This document shows positions 1 to 7,065 of a stretch of 29,116 nucleotides of DNA, piece after piece. Position 1 is the stretch's first letter. Every line of letters starts with the position of its first letter. A program made the position numbers and the translations under genes. The notes below the pieces were generated by a model, which saw only the letters and a program-made list of their open reading frames with translations, was not told the origin of the DNA and did no database searches. The stretch comes from a virus, in the IMG/VR virus record IMGVR_UViG_3300025929_000042, positions 1 through 29,116 of that record. The stretch is one strand, 5' to 3'.

Positions 1-62
1 GCGCCAGTCTCGTGACGCCGACCCGGCTGAGGCTTAAGCATCCCCGGCCCTACACCGAATAG

Positions 63-88
63 CGAGACCCATTCACATTCGGGTCTCG
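63..88 (-). terminator. Second hairpin of a tandem terminator
   Basis: Two 8-base arms (63-70 and 81-88, CGAGACCC/GGGTCTCG) pair perfectly around a 10-base loop. It lies just beyond a stronger hairpin that follows the stop of the small zinc-protein gene, so on the minus strand the two stand in tandem. There is no T-run, which is common for actinobacterial terminators. The role is inferred from position and symmetry only. Confidence 0.5.
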
Positions 89-98
89 ACCACAAGCG

Positions 99-141
99 GG
101 CGTGGCCCCGAGGTCGAAGGCGCGCACCTCGGGGCCACGCC
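99..141 (-). terminator. Strong terminator hairpin after the zinc-protein gene
   Basis: Arms of 16 bases (99-114 and 126-141) are perfectly complementary around an 11-base loop. The stem directly abuts the TAG stop at 142-144 of the minus-strand gene. A stem this long and GC-rich, placed at a gene end, is most simply an intrinsic terminator without a U-tract. A bidirectional function is possible, because nothing is coded to its left in the window. Confidence 0.75.
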
Positions 142-390
142 CTACACTCCCCCGCTGCCGCCGCCACCGGCCTTCCCCGGCATCGACTGCCGGTTCGGGT
201 GACCGCCACCCACATGTTCCGGCTCGTACCGGACCGAGGTGATGTCGTGGCGGGAGCATTCGACGCATTCCAGCGTCTTGTGGCCGCCGTGGCTGCGCCA
301 GGCCGGCGGGCAGATGCATGGTGACCAGCCCTGGACCACGTTGCCCGGCTTCAGCGGGTGGCCGTATGGGCAGGTCAGGAACTCCTCCAT
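142..390 (-). CDS. Small putative zinc-binding protein (82 aa)
   Basis: This is a small protein of unknown function. Its cysteines and histidines are spaced like a metal-binding fold: Cys7 and His11, a Cys25-x-Cys27 pair, then Cys42-x2-Cys45-x2-His48. A Gly/Ser-rich tail ends the chain. The ATG at 388-390 puts the first cysteine near the N-terminus. A GTG three codons upstream is an alternative, and neither has a clear Shine-Dalgarno sequence. The gene stands alone: a terminator hairpin at 555-596 separates it from the lysis genes, two hairpins follow it, and a GAAC-N4-GTTC palindrome lies 14 bases ahead. It therefore looks like an independently controlled accessory gene. Zinc binding is inferred from the residues; no activity can be named. 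Confidence 0.7.
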   Translation of the reverse strand: MEEFLTCPYGHPLKPGNVVQGWSPCICPPAWRSHGGHKTLECVECSRHDITSVRYEPEHVGGGHPNRQSMPGKAGGGGSGGV

Positions 391-403
391 GCGCGCCACG
401 ATA

Positions 404-415
404 GAACACGTGTTC
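404..415. promoter_or_regulatory. LexA-like (SOS box) palindrome
   Basis: The 12-base sequence GAACACGTGTTC is a perfect palindrome and fits GAAC-N4-GTTC, the core of the LexA box of actinobacteria and Firmicutes. It sits 14 bases upstream of the ATG of the small zinc-protein gene, where a bound repressor would block transcription. A related motif with a 3-base spacer (GAAC-CGC-GTTC) lies at 506-516. The flanks do not extend the symmetry, and the core could also serve another regulator that recognises CACGTG, so LexA control is a hypothesis. Confidence 0.4.
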
Positions 416-554
416 CAAGGCGGCGAGGGTGCGTGCCAGCAGAAACAGGGGCGAGAGAGCATCCATGGCTGCCACTGTGGTGGCCTGCCAACGCCGACCA
501 CGGTGGAACCGCGTTCTGTGGATAACGAAGCGGCGGACGCAGACATGACAAGGA

Positions 555-596
555 CGCCCCGCTCCCCTGCCGCCGAAGCGGAGGGAGAGCGGGGCG
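555..596 (-). terminator. Terminator with UUCG tetraloop after the lysis genes
   Basis: Ten-base arms (555-564 and 587-596, CGCCCCGCTC/GAGCGGGGCG) continue with one bulge into a CCCT/AGGG segment and an apical stem that, on the minus strand, reads CCGC-TTCG-GCGG. A C(UUCG)G loop is an exceptionally stable tetraloop. The hairpin lies 24 bases past the stop of the holin-like gene and is followed on the minus strand by a modestly T-rich stretch. This makes it the likely end of the late transcript. Confidence 0.75.
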
Positions 597-620
597 ACTC
601 ACATCCCAGCCAGGGACGGT

Positions 621-992
621 CTACTTGCTGTACACGGTCACCTTCGGGACCCGCGTCCCATCCCGCGCCACCGGCGCCGTCACCTTCCCGTGCAGCCACG
701 CCGCCAGCACCGCCGTCAGCAGAGCACCCGCCACCGCGATCTGATGCTGGCTGACGTCCAGCCCGAACGACACACCGAGCTGAAGGACCGCGCCGAGGAG
801 GCCACCAGCGGCGGCGACGATCTGGTCGTGCGACACCGTCAGCGCCAGCAGCAGACCCATCGCAGCGGTCGCAGCAGCGTTGATCCACGACTGCTGCTGC
901 TCAGTGAGGTTGACACCCCACGCGACGAGGAACTGCACGAGGACGGCGACGATCGTCAGCCAGACCGACGGGTCCCTTCCGAAGATCTTCAC
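621..992 (-). CDS. Putative holin (123 aa, multispanning)
   Basis: The protein is small and largely hydrophobic, with about four membrane segments (roughly residues 11-27, 37-52, 56-76 and 82-98) and a short hydrophilic, basic tail. That fits a phage holin, which forms the membrane lesion that lets lysins act. The GTG start at 990-992 follows a GGGAGGT Shine-Dalgarno sequence about 7 bases upstream; upstream in-frame residues lack such a site. It is the last gene before the UUCG-loop terminator and lies downstream of the lysin-like genes, as expected in a lysis cassette. Holins share little sequence, so the call rests on size, topology and position. Another small membrane protein of unknown role is the alternative. 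Confidence 0.7.
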   Translation of the reverse strand: MKIFGRDPSVWLTIVAVLVQFLVAWGVNLTEQQQSWINAAATAAMGLLLALTVSHDQIVAAAGGLLGAVLQLGVSFGLDVSQHQIAVAGALLTAVLAAWLHGKVTAPVARDGTRVPKVTVYSK

Positions 993-1064
993 TTGGCATA
1001 CCTCCCGGCATGCTGAAGGGCCCACCGGCGGCAGGCCACGTTAATGGAGGACGGGAGCGGCCAG

Positions 1065-1946
1065 TCAGTTCTTGCCGCTGTACTTGGTGATGAGCCCGCG
1101 GAGCTCATCGAGGAGTTGCCCGAGACATCCGCTCGGCGGCGTGGGGGGCGGTTCCGGAGCCGGGCCGGGCTGGAACGGGTTCGCCTCACCAGTCAGGGAA
1201 GTGAACTCCTCGCCCATCCCCGCCAGGTCCACACCCGCCGGGTCCAGCCTCGTCGCGGAATCGACCCACTCCGTGGAGATCGGCGTCCACGCCTCCTCCA
1301 CGTACCGGTTCCAGAATGCCTGCGTCATCGTCTGCACGCGGCCCCACGTCACCACGTGCAGGTACTCGGAGTCGTAGCCGACCAGCGCGACACAGTGACC
1401 ACCCTCGACCGTGGCGCGGCGTGCCACGTCCCACGGCTCGCCGTTGTTGAACTGGTCCATCGCCGACGACGGGAAGTTGATGCCGATCGACAGCGGCCCG
1501 AACAGAGCGAGCGTGGTCTTCACCTCGGTCATGTCCGCGACGGACACCTCAGCGAACGCGGCGATCCTGTGGCCGGCGATCCCGGTCTTCCGCCAGTACG
1601 ACATCGCATCCTGGATGAGCGTGCCCTGGTCGGTGGGGTTCCGTCCGGGCGGCCCCGCCTTCGGGTCGAACCCGGCGATGTCCGAGTAGGCGGCGATGAC
1701 CGACTCCTCGTCCACGGTCACCAGGTTGTGGCCGCCATAGAACGACAGGGCCTGCTCGCCGTGACCCATCTCGGCTTCGACACAGTCGCCCCAACTGTCG
1801 TTGCCGTACATCGGCCAGTCGGTGATGCCGCTGTACCAGTCGACCGTCACGGGCGGCGGACCGGCGGCCGGAAGGTGGGGACGGAGCATCATCCGCGGCT
1901 TGGTGCGGTCCGGCGCGAGGCGACCGGGCCGGAAGGTGACAGGCAC
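1065..1946 (-). CDS. Papain-like (C1-type) cysteine peptidase-like protein
   Basis: The 293-aa protein has the layout of a papain-like fold. Cys55 is in the motif NDSWGDC, His184 is in EGGHCVALVGYD, and Trp201-Gly202 stands where papain has its Asn-Ser-Trp-Gly. The papain glutamine of the oxyanion hole aligns with Asn49, and the third catalytic Asn is not at the equivalent place (Val199). It is thus a divergent member, of a kind seen in actinophages and actinobacteria. A proline-rich linker (about residues 260-272) precedes a short C-terminal tail. The GTG start is preceded by GGAGG four bases away. Its position among lysin and holin genes suggests a peptide-cleaving role at the cell wall or in virion processing. 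There is no signal peptide. The function is inferred. Confidence 0.7.
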   Translation of the reverse strand: MPVTFRPGRLAPDRTKPRMMLRPHLPAAGPPPVTVDWYSGITDWPMYGNDSWGDCVEAEMGHGEQALSFYGGHNLVTVDEESVIAAYSDIAGFDPKAGPPGRNPTDQGTLIQDAMSYWRKTGIAGHRIAAFAEVSVADMTEVKTTLALFGPLSIGINFPSSAMDQFNNGEPWDVARRATVEGGHCVALVGYDSEYLHVVTWGRVQTMTQAFWNRYVEEAWTPISTEWVDSATRLDPAGVDLAGMGEEFTSLTGEANPFQPGPAPEPPPTPPSGCLGQLLDELRGLITKYSGKN

Positions 1947-1970
1947 TCTGCCTCCAGAGCATGACGAAAG

Positions 1971-1991
1971 CCCCCGGCGCCGAGCCGCGGG
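1971..1991 (-). terminator. Possible weak terminator hairpin
   Basis: On the minus strand CCCGCGGC pairs with GCCGGGGG around a 5-base loop, with one mismatch, and is followed by CTTTCG. It lies 20 bases past the stop of the 76-aa gene and before the papain-like gene. It could attenuate the lysis transcript between the two genes. The support is only the shape. Confidence 0.35.
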
Positions 1992-2011
1992 TGAGAGAGA
2001 AGAAGGTGTGG

Positions 2012-2242
2012 TTAGGCGAGGTCAGCGGCAGCGCACGCCATCTCGGCGGCCTCCGCGAGCAACTCCAACGCCGCGTCCCGCGCAGTGCACGCGGGCAGGT
2101 ACGCCAGCCAGTCCATTGCGACGGCGAGTGCTATCCCCCGCGGCCGGGCATGCGACGACGGCTCCAAAGCATCAGACAGTGGAGCAAATCTGCGCAGGGC
2201 GTCATCGAGCGTGGTGATGGGGTGCCTTCTCGGAGGAAGCAT
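2012..2242 (-). CDS. Hypothetical small phage protein (76 aa)
   Basis: I do not recognise this protein. It is helix-prone and alanine-rich in its second half (roughly residues 40-76), has three cysteines in total or fewer, and shows no membrane segment or signal peptide. It sits 47 bases after the lysin stop, on the same strand as all its neighbours and in the only sensible frame of the stretch. The ATG at 2240-2242 has no convincing Shine-Dalgarno sequence, so expression may depend on coupling to the lysin gene. The true start could also lie slightly downstream. It could be an accessory of the lysis block. Confidence 0.55.
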   Translation of the reverse strand: MLPPRRHPITTLDDALRRFAPLSDALEPSSHARPRGIALAVAMDWLAYLPACTARDAALELLAEAAEMACAAADLA

Positions 2243-2289
2243 CGAGGGGAGATCTCAGGCTACAGTCCGGCCCCGACACTTCCCCGGTC

Positions 2290-3207
2290 TCAGGACGCTA
2301 GCCGCGACTGGATCTCGTCGACGACCTGGGAAGCGAGCTCAGCCGGAAGCGCCGCCACCACAGCAGCAGCGATCGACTCGGGCGTCAGCGCGGCGAGAAG
2401 CCCCTGAACGATCGCGTCCTCATCCACGTCCGGGGCCTGCTGCGACATCGCCGCGAGCATGGTGATGGCCTTCCGGATCTGCTGGTTGGTGTCGGTCAGA
2501 ATCCACGCCGTGCGGACCTTCGGGTTGTTCTTGTCACCGACCGGGTTGTCGACGATCCCGTCGGTCTGCAGCAGCGTCTCAGCGTCCTTCTCGGTAAGCG
2601 GCACGTCGTCCTCCTTCGGGCTGACGCCGACGCGCCACTGCCCATAGTCGCTCTTGACGGCGCGGTCGTAGTCGAGGCCGACGCCGTTGATGGTGTGGTC
2701 GTTGGAGTACTGCTGGATTTGCGCGCGGGAGTCCCATCGGCCGCCGGACCAGGCGTACGTCTGCCACCCGTAGGTGATCTTCCCGGCGTCGAACGCCCGC
2801 TTGATCGGCCCGTATCCGGCGTAGAGGCCGACGCGGTCGCGGCCGAGGACGGACGCGGCGCCGTCCAGGTAGGCGTTGATCTCGTCCTGCTGTGAGGAGT
2901 TGGCGTCCCAGTCGACCGCGAAGTAGATCGGCCGGTCGTCCGGCATCCCGCACGCCTTGGCCTGACTCGCGGCCTCCCGCGCATCTGTCACGCCGGCGGC
3001 CTTACCCTGCAGCGCCCGGGTGGCCGACGACTCCCACACCACCACCAGCCACAGCCCCGCCGCCGACAGCTCCTCGGCCTCGCCGCGGGACAGGTTCTTC
3101 CCTGTCGTGTCGCGCGACAGGTAGCGGCATACGAACGCGGTCCCGACCCGCTTCAGCGCACCTGGGCCGGGTCTCCCCCAGGCGTAGTCCACGCCGAAGA
3201 CGCTCAA
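2290..3207 (-). CDS. Endolysin-like protein, DUF1906 (glycoside hydrolase-like) domain
   Basis: Residues 1 to about 200 match the Rv2525c-type glycoside hydrolase-like domain (DUF1906), a TIM-barrel fold common in actinophage lysins. The chain opens with FGVDYAW, has a WESS motif after the third strand, a FAVDWD motif, a GLYAGYG strand and a final LDYDRA motif. Acidic residues at these strand ends are the expected active-site groups. Residues about 215-305 are helical and charged and may bind the wall or form oligomers. It overlaps the upstream DUF5662 gene by four bases (ATGA), so translation is coupled. Its location before the holin supports a role in peptidoglycan breakdown. No signal peptide is seen, so export would need the holin. 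The exact bond cleaved is not known for this domain. Confidence 0.82.
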   Translation of the reverse strand: MSVFGVDYAWGRPGPGALKRVGTAFVCRYLSRDTTGKNLSRGEAEELSAAGLWLVVVWESSATRALQGKAAGVTDAREAASQAKACGMPDDRPIYFAVDWDANSSQQDEINAYLDGAASVLGRDRVGLYAGYGPIKRAFDAGKITYGWQTYAWSGGRWDSRAQIQQYSNDHTINGVGLDYDRAVKSDYGQWRVGVSPKEDDVPLTEKDAETLLQTDGIVDNPVGDKNNPKVRTAWILTDTNQQIRKAITMLAAMSQQAPDVDEDAIVQGLLAALTPESIAAAVVAALPAELASQVVDEIQSRLAS

Positions 3208-3812
3208 CGGCCCTCCCTGTTTGGCCAGTCGTAAGGCTCGAAGCGCCCGTCAACGTGCGGGCCGAGATGACCCCCGGCCCGGTCGATCGGCACATTGCAG
3301 ACCATTTCCGTGCCGTCCGGGGCCCTGTGCGTCGCACCGCAGCGCTGGTCGTCCAGCCACCCGAAGTGCCGGGCGGTGTTCCACAGGATCGCGTTGAGCT
3401 GATCGGAGATCCCGAACCGTTCCTTCTGGATGTCCAGGCTGCGGACGAGGCTGCCGTCCGCGTGCCGCTCGGTTGCCGCCCGCCAGTCCGCCAGCATCTC
3501 TATCAGGTCGACCAGCGTCATGCCGCCGAGGCCGTCCTCGAAATGCTCCGGGTGGTGCCGGTTCGCGGCGTAGTGGTGGTCCAGCCCGACCTTCATCTCG
3601 GCGAGGTAGCCCTTGTACTCCTCGGAGCCGTAGGTCGAGTCCTGCAGCTTCGGGGTGAACTCGTTGAAGATCTCCAGCTCGGGCGTCTCGGTCTTGCTTC
3701 GGTCGTGGCATAGGGACCGGTCGACCAATTCGCGGATCGTCTGGGCCATCAGCTCGCCCACGCGCAACGAGTGTTTGAGCGTATCGGCAGTGCTGTCGTA
3801 GTCCCCGCTCAT
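3204..3812 (-). CDS. DUF5662 family protein with Cys/His-rich tail
   Basis: The 202-aa protein carries the hallmarks of DUF5662: an N-terminal helix with LCHDRSK, then HHYAANRHHPEHF, GMTLVDLIEMLADWRA and a helical end. The His/Asp pattern resembles a metal-dependent HD-type fold, though no substrate is known. The last 50 residues add a segment with two cysteines and several histidines (from CGATHRAP to HLGPHV) that could bind a metal. The ATG at 3810-3812 follows a strong AGGAGGGG Shine-Dalgarno sequence; in-frame codons further upstream belong to the preceding gene's region. It ends in a four-base overlap with the DUF1906 lysin. Phages often carry this family outside the structural core, so the role is unclear. 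Confidence 0.75.
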   Translation of the reverse strand: MSGDYDSTADTLKHSLRVGELMAQTIRELVDRSLCHDRSKTETPELEIFNEFTPKLQDSTYGSEEYKGYLAEMKVGLDHHYAANRHHPEHFEDGLGGMTLVDLIEMLADWRAATERHADGSLVRSLDIQKERFGISDQLNAILWNTARHFGWLDDQRCGATHRAPDGTEMVCNVPIDRAGGHLGPHVDGRFEPYDWPNREGR

Positions 3813-3820
3813 CGCCCCTC

Positions 3821-4339
3821 CTAGTCCTTTGCGCACACTGCCGCTGGCTGCGGCCCGTCCTGTGTGACGACCGTCGTCGTCACGACGTGATAGCCATCCG
3901 GGCACGCCGGTCCAGCCGGGCCGGACGGTCCCGGATCACCCTTCGGGCCCTGCACGCCAGGCGGCCCCTGCGGGCCCTGAGAGCCGTCCTTGCCGGGCTG
4001 CCCAGCCGCGCCCGCCGCACCGGACGGGCCCGCCTTCCCCGGCGCGCCTGAGGCGCCCGGAGCGCCACTGACGCCCGGACGGCCCGACGCGCCCGGTGCC
4101 CCCGGAGTGCCTGGCGTGCCCGGCGTACCGGGAGACCCCGGTGAACCCGACGGGCCCGGCTCCGGCTTCGGAGACTTCAGCGGCACACCACCGAGCCGCT
4201 CTACCTGCTGCGACAGCATTCGGTTGTCGTGCTGCAACTCCTGGACGCTCGCCACAGCCCACGCCCCCAGCAGCAGGAACGCGCCGACCAGTAGGAACAC
4301 GCCCAGGTTTCGCCGCGCGAACCGCACCCGCTCAGCCAT
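3821..4339 (-). CDS. Membrane-anchored collagen-like protein
   Basis: The protein is built like a type II membrane protein: a basic N-terminus, one membrane segment (about residues 13-31), a short coiled-coil-prone stretch (32-50) and a Pro/Lys linker. An unbroken run of 28 Gly-X-Y triplets (residues 62-145) follows, then a 27-residue C-terminal knob with Cys146 and Cys169. Gly-X-Y runs form collagen triple helices, and the coiled coil could nucleate trimerisation. Collagen-like repeats are common in phage tail fibres, but the membrane anchor points to a cell-surface or envelope role. The ATG overlaps the upstream stop (TGATG); a GTG one codon earlier is an alternative start. It is coupled to the small coiled-coil membrane protein before it and may assemble with it. 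Confidence 0.72.
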   Translation of the reverse strand: MAERVRFARRNLGVFLLVGAFLLLGAWAVASVQELQHDNRMLSQQVERLGGVPLKSPKPEPGPSGSPGSPGTPGTPGTPGAPGASGRPGVSGAPGASGAPGKAGPSGAAGAAGQPGKDGSQGPQGPPGVQGPKGDPGPSGPAGPACPDGYHVVTTTVVTQDGPQPAAVCAKD

Positions 4340-4650
4340 CACTTGCCGCCCTTGAGCTGCAGCAGGATCCCCACCAGGAACAGCAAGCCCGGAATGACGC
4401 CCGCATAGATCGCCTGCCGCCAGTTCGTGCCCTGCCCCGCGACCTCGGCCTTGACCTCCCGGACGGCCTCCTTGCGGGCCAGCTTCTCCTCGGCGATGTC
4501 CCGCTCGATCTCGGCGAGCCGCCGCTCGATCTCCGTCCGGTCCCGGGTGTACAGATCGACGGATACGACCCGCAGGCCCAGCTCGCGGAGAGTCTGCTCG
4601 ATGCTGCTGAGACGTCGCACGATCTCGGCCGTGGTGTAGTCATCGGCCAC
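4339..4650 (-). CDS. Coiled-coil protein with C-terminal membrane segment
   Basis: This 103-aa protein has a long charged helix with heptad spacing (about residues 8-70) and one hydrophobic segment near the C-terminus (about 80-98) ending in a short basic tail. Small tail-anchored coiled-coil proteins of this build are frequent in actinophage lysis regions, where they are often listed as holins or membrane proteins. The GTG start has a GAGGGGG Shine-Dalgarno sequence four bases away. It is followed by the collagen-like membrane protein with a one-base TGATG overlap. It may be a second holin, an antiholin or a spanin-like scaffold. The sequence does not decide between these. Confidence 0.65.
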   Translation of the reverse strand: MADDYTTAEIVRRLSSIEQTLRELGLRVVSVDLYTRDRTEIERRLAEIERDIAEEKLARKEAVREVKAEVAGQGTNWRQAIYAGVIPGLLFLVGILLQLKGGK

Positions 4651-4698
4651 CGAGCCCCCTCACGCGTCGATCACGCTGGTCACACGCGGCGAAGCCGC

Positions 4699-4887
4699 TC
4701 AGCCTCGGTCCAGATGGAAGACGCCTTCGTCGGCGTCGATCCGGAGAACCTCCCACCGCTCCTCGGCCAGCCCGACCGTCACCTGCAGACCGGGCGCCAG
4801 CGGTGCCGCGCCGCGGTAGTTGCCGATCGGCTCGGTGTGGCCTTCGTGTGACATCAGGGCCGGGTCCCGGTCGATGTCCGCGCTCAT
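4699..4887 (-). CDS. Hypothetical small protein (62 aa)
   Basis: I do not recognise this acidic small protein. Its second half alternates hydrophobic and polar residues like a small beta structure, from the LQVTVGL stretch to the VFHLDRG end. It could be an accessory or chaperone of the spike protein encoded just upstream. The ATG overlaps the stop of the pectate-lyase-like gene by four bases (ATGA), with a GGGGAC Shine-Dalgarno-like sequence inside that gene's end, so the two are probably translated together. It has no membrane segment, cysteine cluster or signal peptide. Confidence 0.6.
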   Translation of the reverse strand: MSADIDRDPALMSHEGHTEPIGNYRGAAPLAPGLQVTVGLAEERWEVLRIDADEGVFHLDRG

Positions 4888-6026
4888 GCCGCGTCCCCCG
4901 CCGACGTGATCGGCGACGTTGAGGCGTCGGAGACGCTGCCGGACACGCCGCTGTAGCGCAGGTCGTTGCCGTACCGCTGGATCCCGGAAACGCCGGACTC
5001 GATCCACAGGCCGTACTTGGCGTTGTTGCCGGACGCCCGCTTCCTCACCGTGTTGTTCGCGAGGCGGACGATGTTGGCGTCCTTGACGTGGATGCCGCCG
5101 TAGGTGTTGTTCGCCGCCTGGCCGGCCCCGATGACGTCGTTGTCCCGCACGTTGATCTGCGTGCAGTCGTCCGAGACCAGGATTCCGTCACGGCCGGAGT
5201 CGAACACCTGGTTGCCGTGCACCTCGACGTAGCGGGACGAGTTCTGGACCGCGATGCCGTACCAGGCTGCGGACATGATCTGGTTGCCCTGGATGATCGC
5301 GCGGTCCCACCAGTACGGGCGGATGGCCGCCCACGTCGGGGCCTGCGCATAGTTGTCGTGCACCCTGATGTTGCGGTGCCACGTCGCCGGGACCGAATGC
5401 GTCCCCACCAGCCGCGGCCACGACTGCATGCCCTTCGTCGCCGACGGGCCCGCCCAGCAGGAGCGGACCTCGATGTCGTCGCAGACCGTCCCGTCGTAGG
5501 GAGCGAAGCCAGTGGTCTCGTCGATCGCCGCGTCGATCTGGACAGCCTCGCTGAAGTTGCGGTCGCCCGGGTCGTAGAACCCGCGGAACTTGCAGTTATC
5601 CAGCAAGACGTCGTTCATTGAGTTCAGCTCAATGGCGTGGTAGCCCGACACGTCCCAGATGGCCAGGTCTCGGATAGTCACGTTCGTCGCGTGGCAGATT
5701 CCCATGGCCGATGCGGCAGCGGGCACCTCGTCGGCGTTCGCGTCCCAGATGCCACCCTCGATGACGATGCTGCCGTTGCCGTTGTAGGCGCCGGGCTGCG
5801 ACTCCGCCTCGTTGGTGATGAGCCCGTCGGTCTGCTTGCGCAGGATCGTCGCGCCGGGTGAGAGCGTCAGCCGCGTGCGGGCGTTGATCCGCAGCAGGCC
5901 CGACACCAGCGCATAGGTCCCTTCGGGGATGTAGACCCACCCGCCGGCGTCCAGTGCCGCCTGGATCGCCGCGCGGTCGTCGGTGACGCCGTCGCCGACA
6001 GCCCCGAAGTCCTTGACGTTGATCAT
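4884..6026 (-). CDS. Pectate-lyase-like beta-helix tail spike
   Basis: The 380-aa protein starts with the signature of the pectate lyase superfamily (Pectate_lyase_3): VKDFGAVGDGVTDDRAAIQ at residues 4-22, then a strand-rich segment with IPEGTY. The rest is a right-handed parallel beta-helix, visible as repeated N-rich turns such as GNQI, GNQV, DNDV and ANNTV at about 22-residue spacing. Phage proteins of this class trimerise as spikes that bind or cleave surface polysaccharide. It lies after the tail-tip genes, as adsorption genes do, and has a GAGGG-rich Shine-Dalgarno sequence ahead of its ATG. Whether it is an enzyme or only a binding protein cannot be told from sequence; catalytic residues differ between families. 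Confidence 0.83.
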   Translation of the reverse strand: MINVKDFGAVGDGVTDDRAAIQAALDAGGWVYIPEGTYALVSGLLRINARTRLTLSPGATILRKQTDGLITNEAESQPGAYNGNGSIVIEGGIWDANADEVPAAASAMGICHATNVTIRDLAIWDVSGYHAIELNSMNDVLLDNCKFRGFYDPGDRNFSEAVQIDAAIDETTGFAPYDGTVCDDIEVRSCWAGPSATKGMQSWPRLVGTHSVPATWHRNIRVHDNYAQAPTWAAIRPYWWDRAIIQGNQIMSAAWYGIAVQNSSRYVEVHGNQVFDSGRDGILVSDDCTQINVRDNDVIGAGQAANNTYGGIHVKDANIVRLANNTVRKRASGNNAKYGLWIESGVSGIQRYGNDLRYSGVSGSVSDASTSPITSAGDAA

Positions 6027-6038
6027 GTGTGCTCCCTC

Positions 6039-6578
6039 TCAGAGGCCGAGGATGCCGAGGCTGCGGTCGTAGAACGTGCCGGTCCCGCCACCGACGCGGT
6101 ACTGCAGCGTGAACACGTTGGAGCCGGCGGTGAGGCCGGTGTAGAGCTCGACGGTGGAGGACCGCAGCGCCTGCCCTGCCGGCAATCCGTCGATGTAAAG
6201 GTCCTTGGTGTTGTCGGCAGAAATCGACGACGCCCCTGTGATCGCGACTGCGGCCGCGCAGATCGTGTTGACCTGCGAGTTCGACATCTGCGCGGAGAAC
6301 CAACCCAGCGCCATCGTGCCGGTCGTCGCGGTGATCCGCGGGCCGACCGTCGCCAGGTCCGTGAAGCTCGTCGAGCTGGTCGTTTGCGGGTTGGAGTTGT
6401 TCGCCTGCGAGATCACCCGCTCCACCAGGCTGTTCGTACCAGCGGTGATCAGGAACCGGCCCGCGACCGTCGCCTTCGCCGGGCCGGTCTCGAACAGGTT
6501 GTCCCGCACGTTGCTGTTGAACTGCGCCGCGGTGTATGCAGCCCCGGCCACGGCGGTCATCGGGCTCGTCCACGCCAT
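6039..6578 (-). CDS. Minor tail / receptor-binding region protein
   Basis: The N-terminus (MAWTSPMTAV, then AAQFNSNVRDNLFETGPAK) is a widespread signature of actinophage virion proteins thought to attach to the tail tip. The remainder is beta-rich and resembles a lectin-like or Ig-like sandwich with no known catalytic residues. At 179 aa it is short for a fibre and may serve as an adaptor for the beta-helix spike encoded next. The gene follows the zinc-ribbon protein with a one-base gap and precedes the spike gene by 12 bases. The assignment as a virion structural protein is reasonably safe; the exact position in the tail is inferred. Confidence 0.7.
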   Translation of the reverse strand: MAWTSPMTAVAGAAYTAAQFNSNVRDNLFETGPAKATVAGRFLITAGTNSLVERVISQANNSNPQTTSSTSFTDLATVGPRITATTGTMALGWFSAQMSNSQVNTICAAAVAITGASSISADNTKDLYIDGLPAGQALRSSTVELYTGLTAGSNVFTLQYRVGGGTGTFYDRSLGILGL

Positions 6579-6579
6579 G

Positions 6580-7056
6580 TCAGGCCACCCCGTGCTCTAC
6601 GTTCTCGGCCAGCAACTCCCGGACCGACTGCCCGGTGGGGACCCCGCAGATCACCGCCTGCGGATGCCCGATGGGCCACCAGTTCCGGTTGCCGGGCAGG
6701 GGCCGCTGGTCGAGCACCTCGGTGATGTCCTCGTAGTTCGGCGGCCAGTAGATCGGGCACCGGTAGCCGCAGTGCGTGCACACGAACGCCTGGTAGCGGG
6801 CACCGCGGGTGCCTGCCACGCCGCGGTGCCGAGGGTCCTTGCCGGTGACGTACTCGGCGTTGCCGCACTTGGCCGGGCAGTCGGCGATCCACTCCCCGTA
6901 GTTCACGCGGGCCTGCGCGAACCCGACCGGCTCGATCACCGTCAGGTGCGTGACCCCGCGGTCGAGGAGCTCGATCGCGGCCTGCCGTGCCAGCATCGCC
7001 ATCCGCGGTTGTTCCCGCCGGATCAGCTCGCCGCGCAAGACCTCAAGGTCCCCCAC
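6580..7056 (-). CDS. Zinc-ribbon-like tail-region protein (158 aa)
   Basis: This protein of unknown function has an N-terminal helical part and a cysteine set resembling a zinc ribbon: Cys60-x3-Cys64, then Cys93-x2-Cys96 and Cys100 in CTHCGYRC. The C-terminal third is rich in Pro and Trp. The GTG start has an AGGAGG Shine-Dalgarno sequence five bases ahead. It lies between the large tail-tip protein and the minor tail protein, so it may be a virion component or an assembly factor. Similar Cys-rich small proteins occur in this slot in actinophages, but I know of no tested function. Zinc binding is inferred from spacing. Confidence 0.6.
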   Translation of the reverse strand: MGDLEVLRGELIRREQPRMAMLARQAAIELLDRGVTHLTVIEPVGFAQARVNYGEWIADCPAKCGNAEYVTGKDPRHRGVAGTRGARYQAFVCTHCGYRCPIYWPPNYEDITEVLDQRPLPGNRNWWPIGHPQAVICGVPTGQSVRELLAENVEHGVA

Positions 7057-7065
7057 ATCAGCCTC

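Noticed and set aside
517-525. A perfect DnaA-box sequence (TTATCCACA on the minus strand)
   Set aside because: It is a single copy with no AT-rich unwinding region, no cluster of further boxes and no replication gene nearby, so an origin is not supported.
391-554. Possible small coding frames on the minus strand upstream of the zinc-protein gene
   Set aside because: The readings have no Shine-Dalgarno sequence, an unusual composition and overlap the LexA-like palindrome and the gene start. They look like chance open frames in GC-rich DNA.
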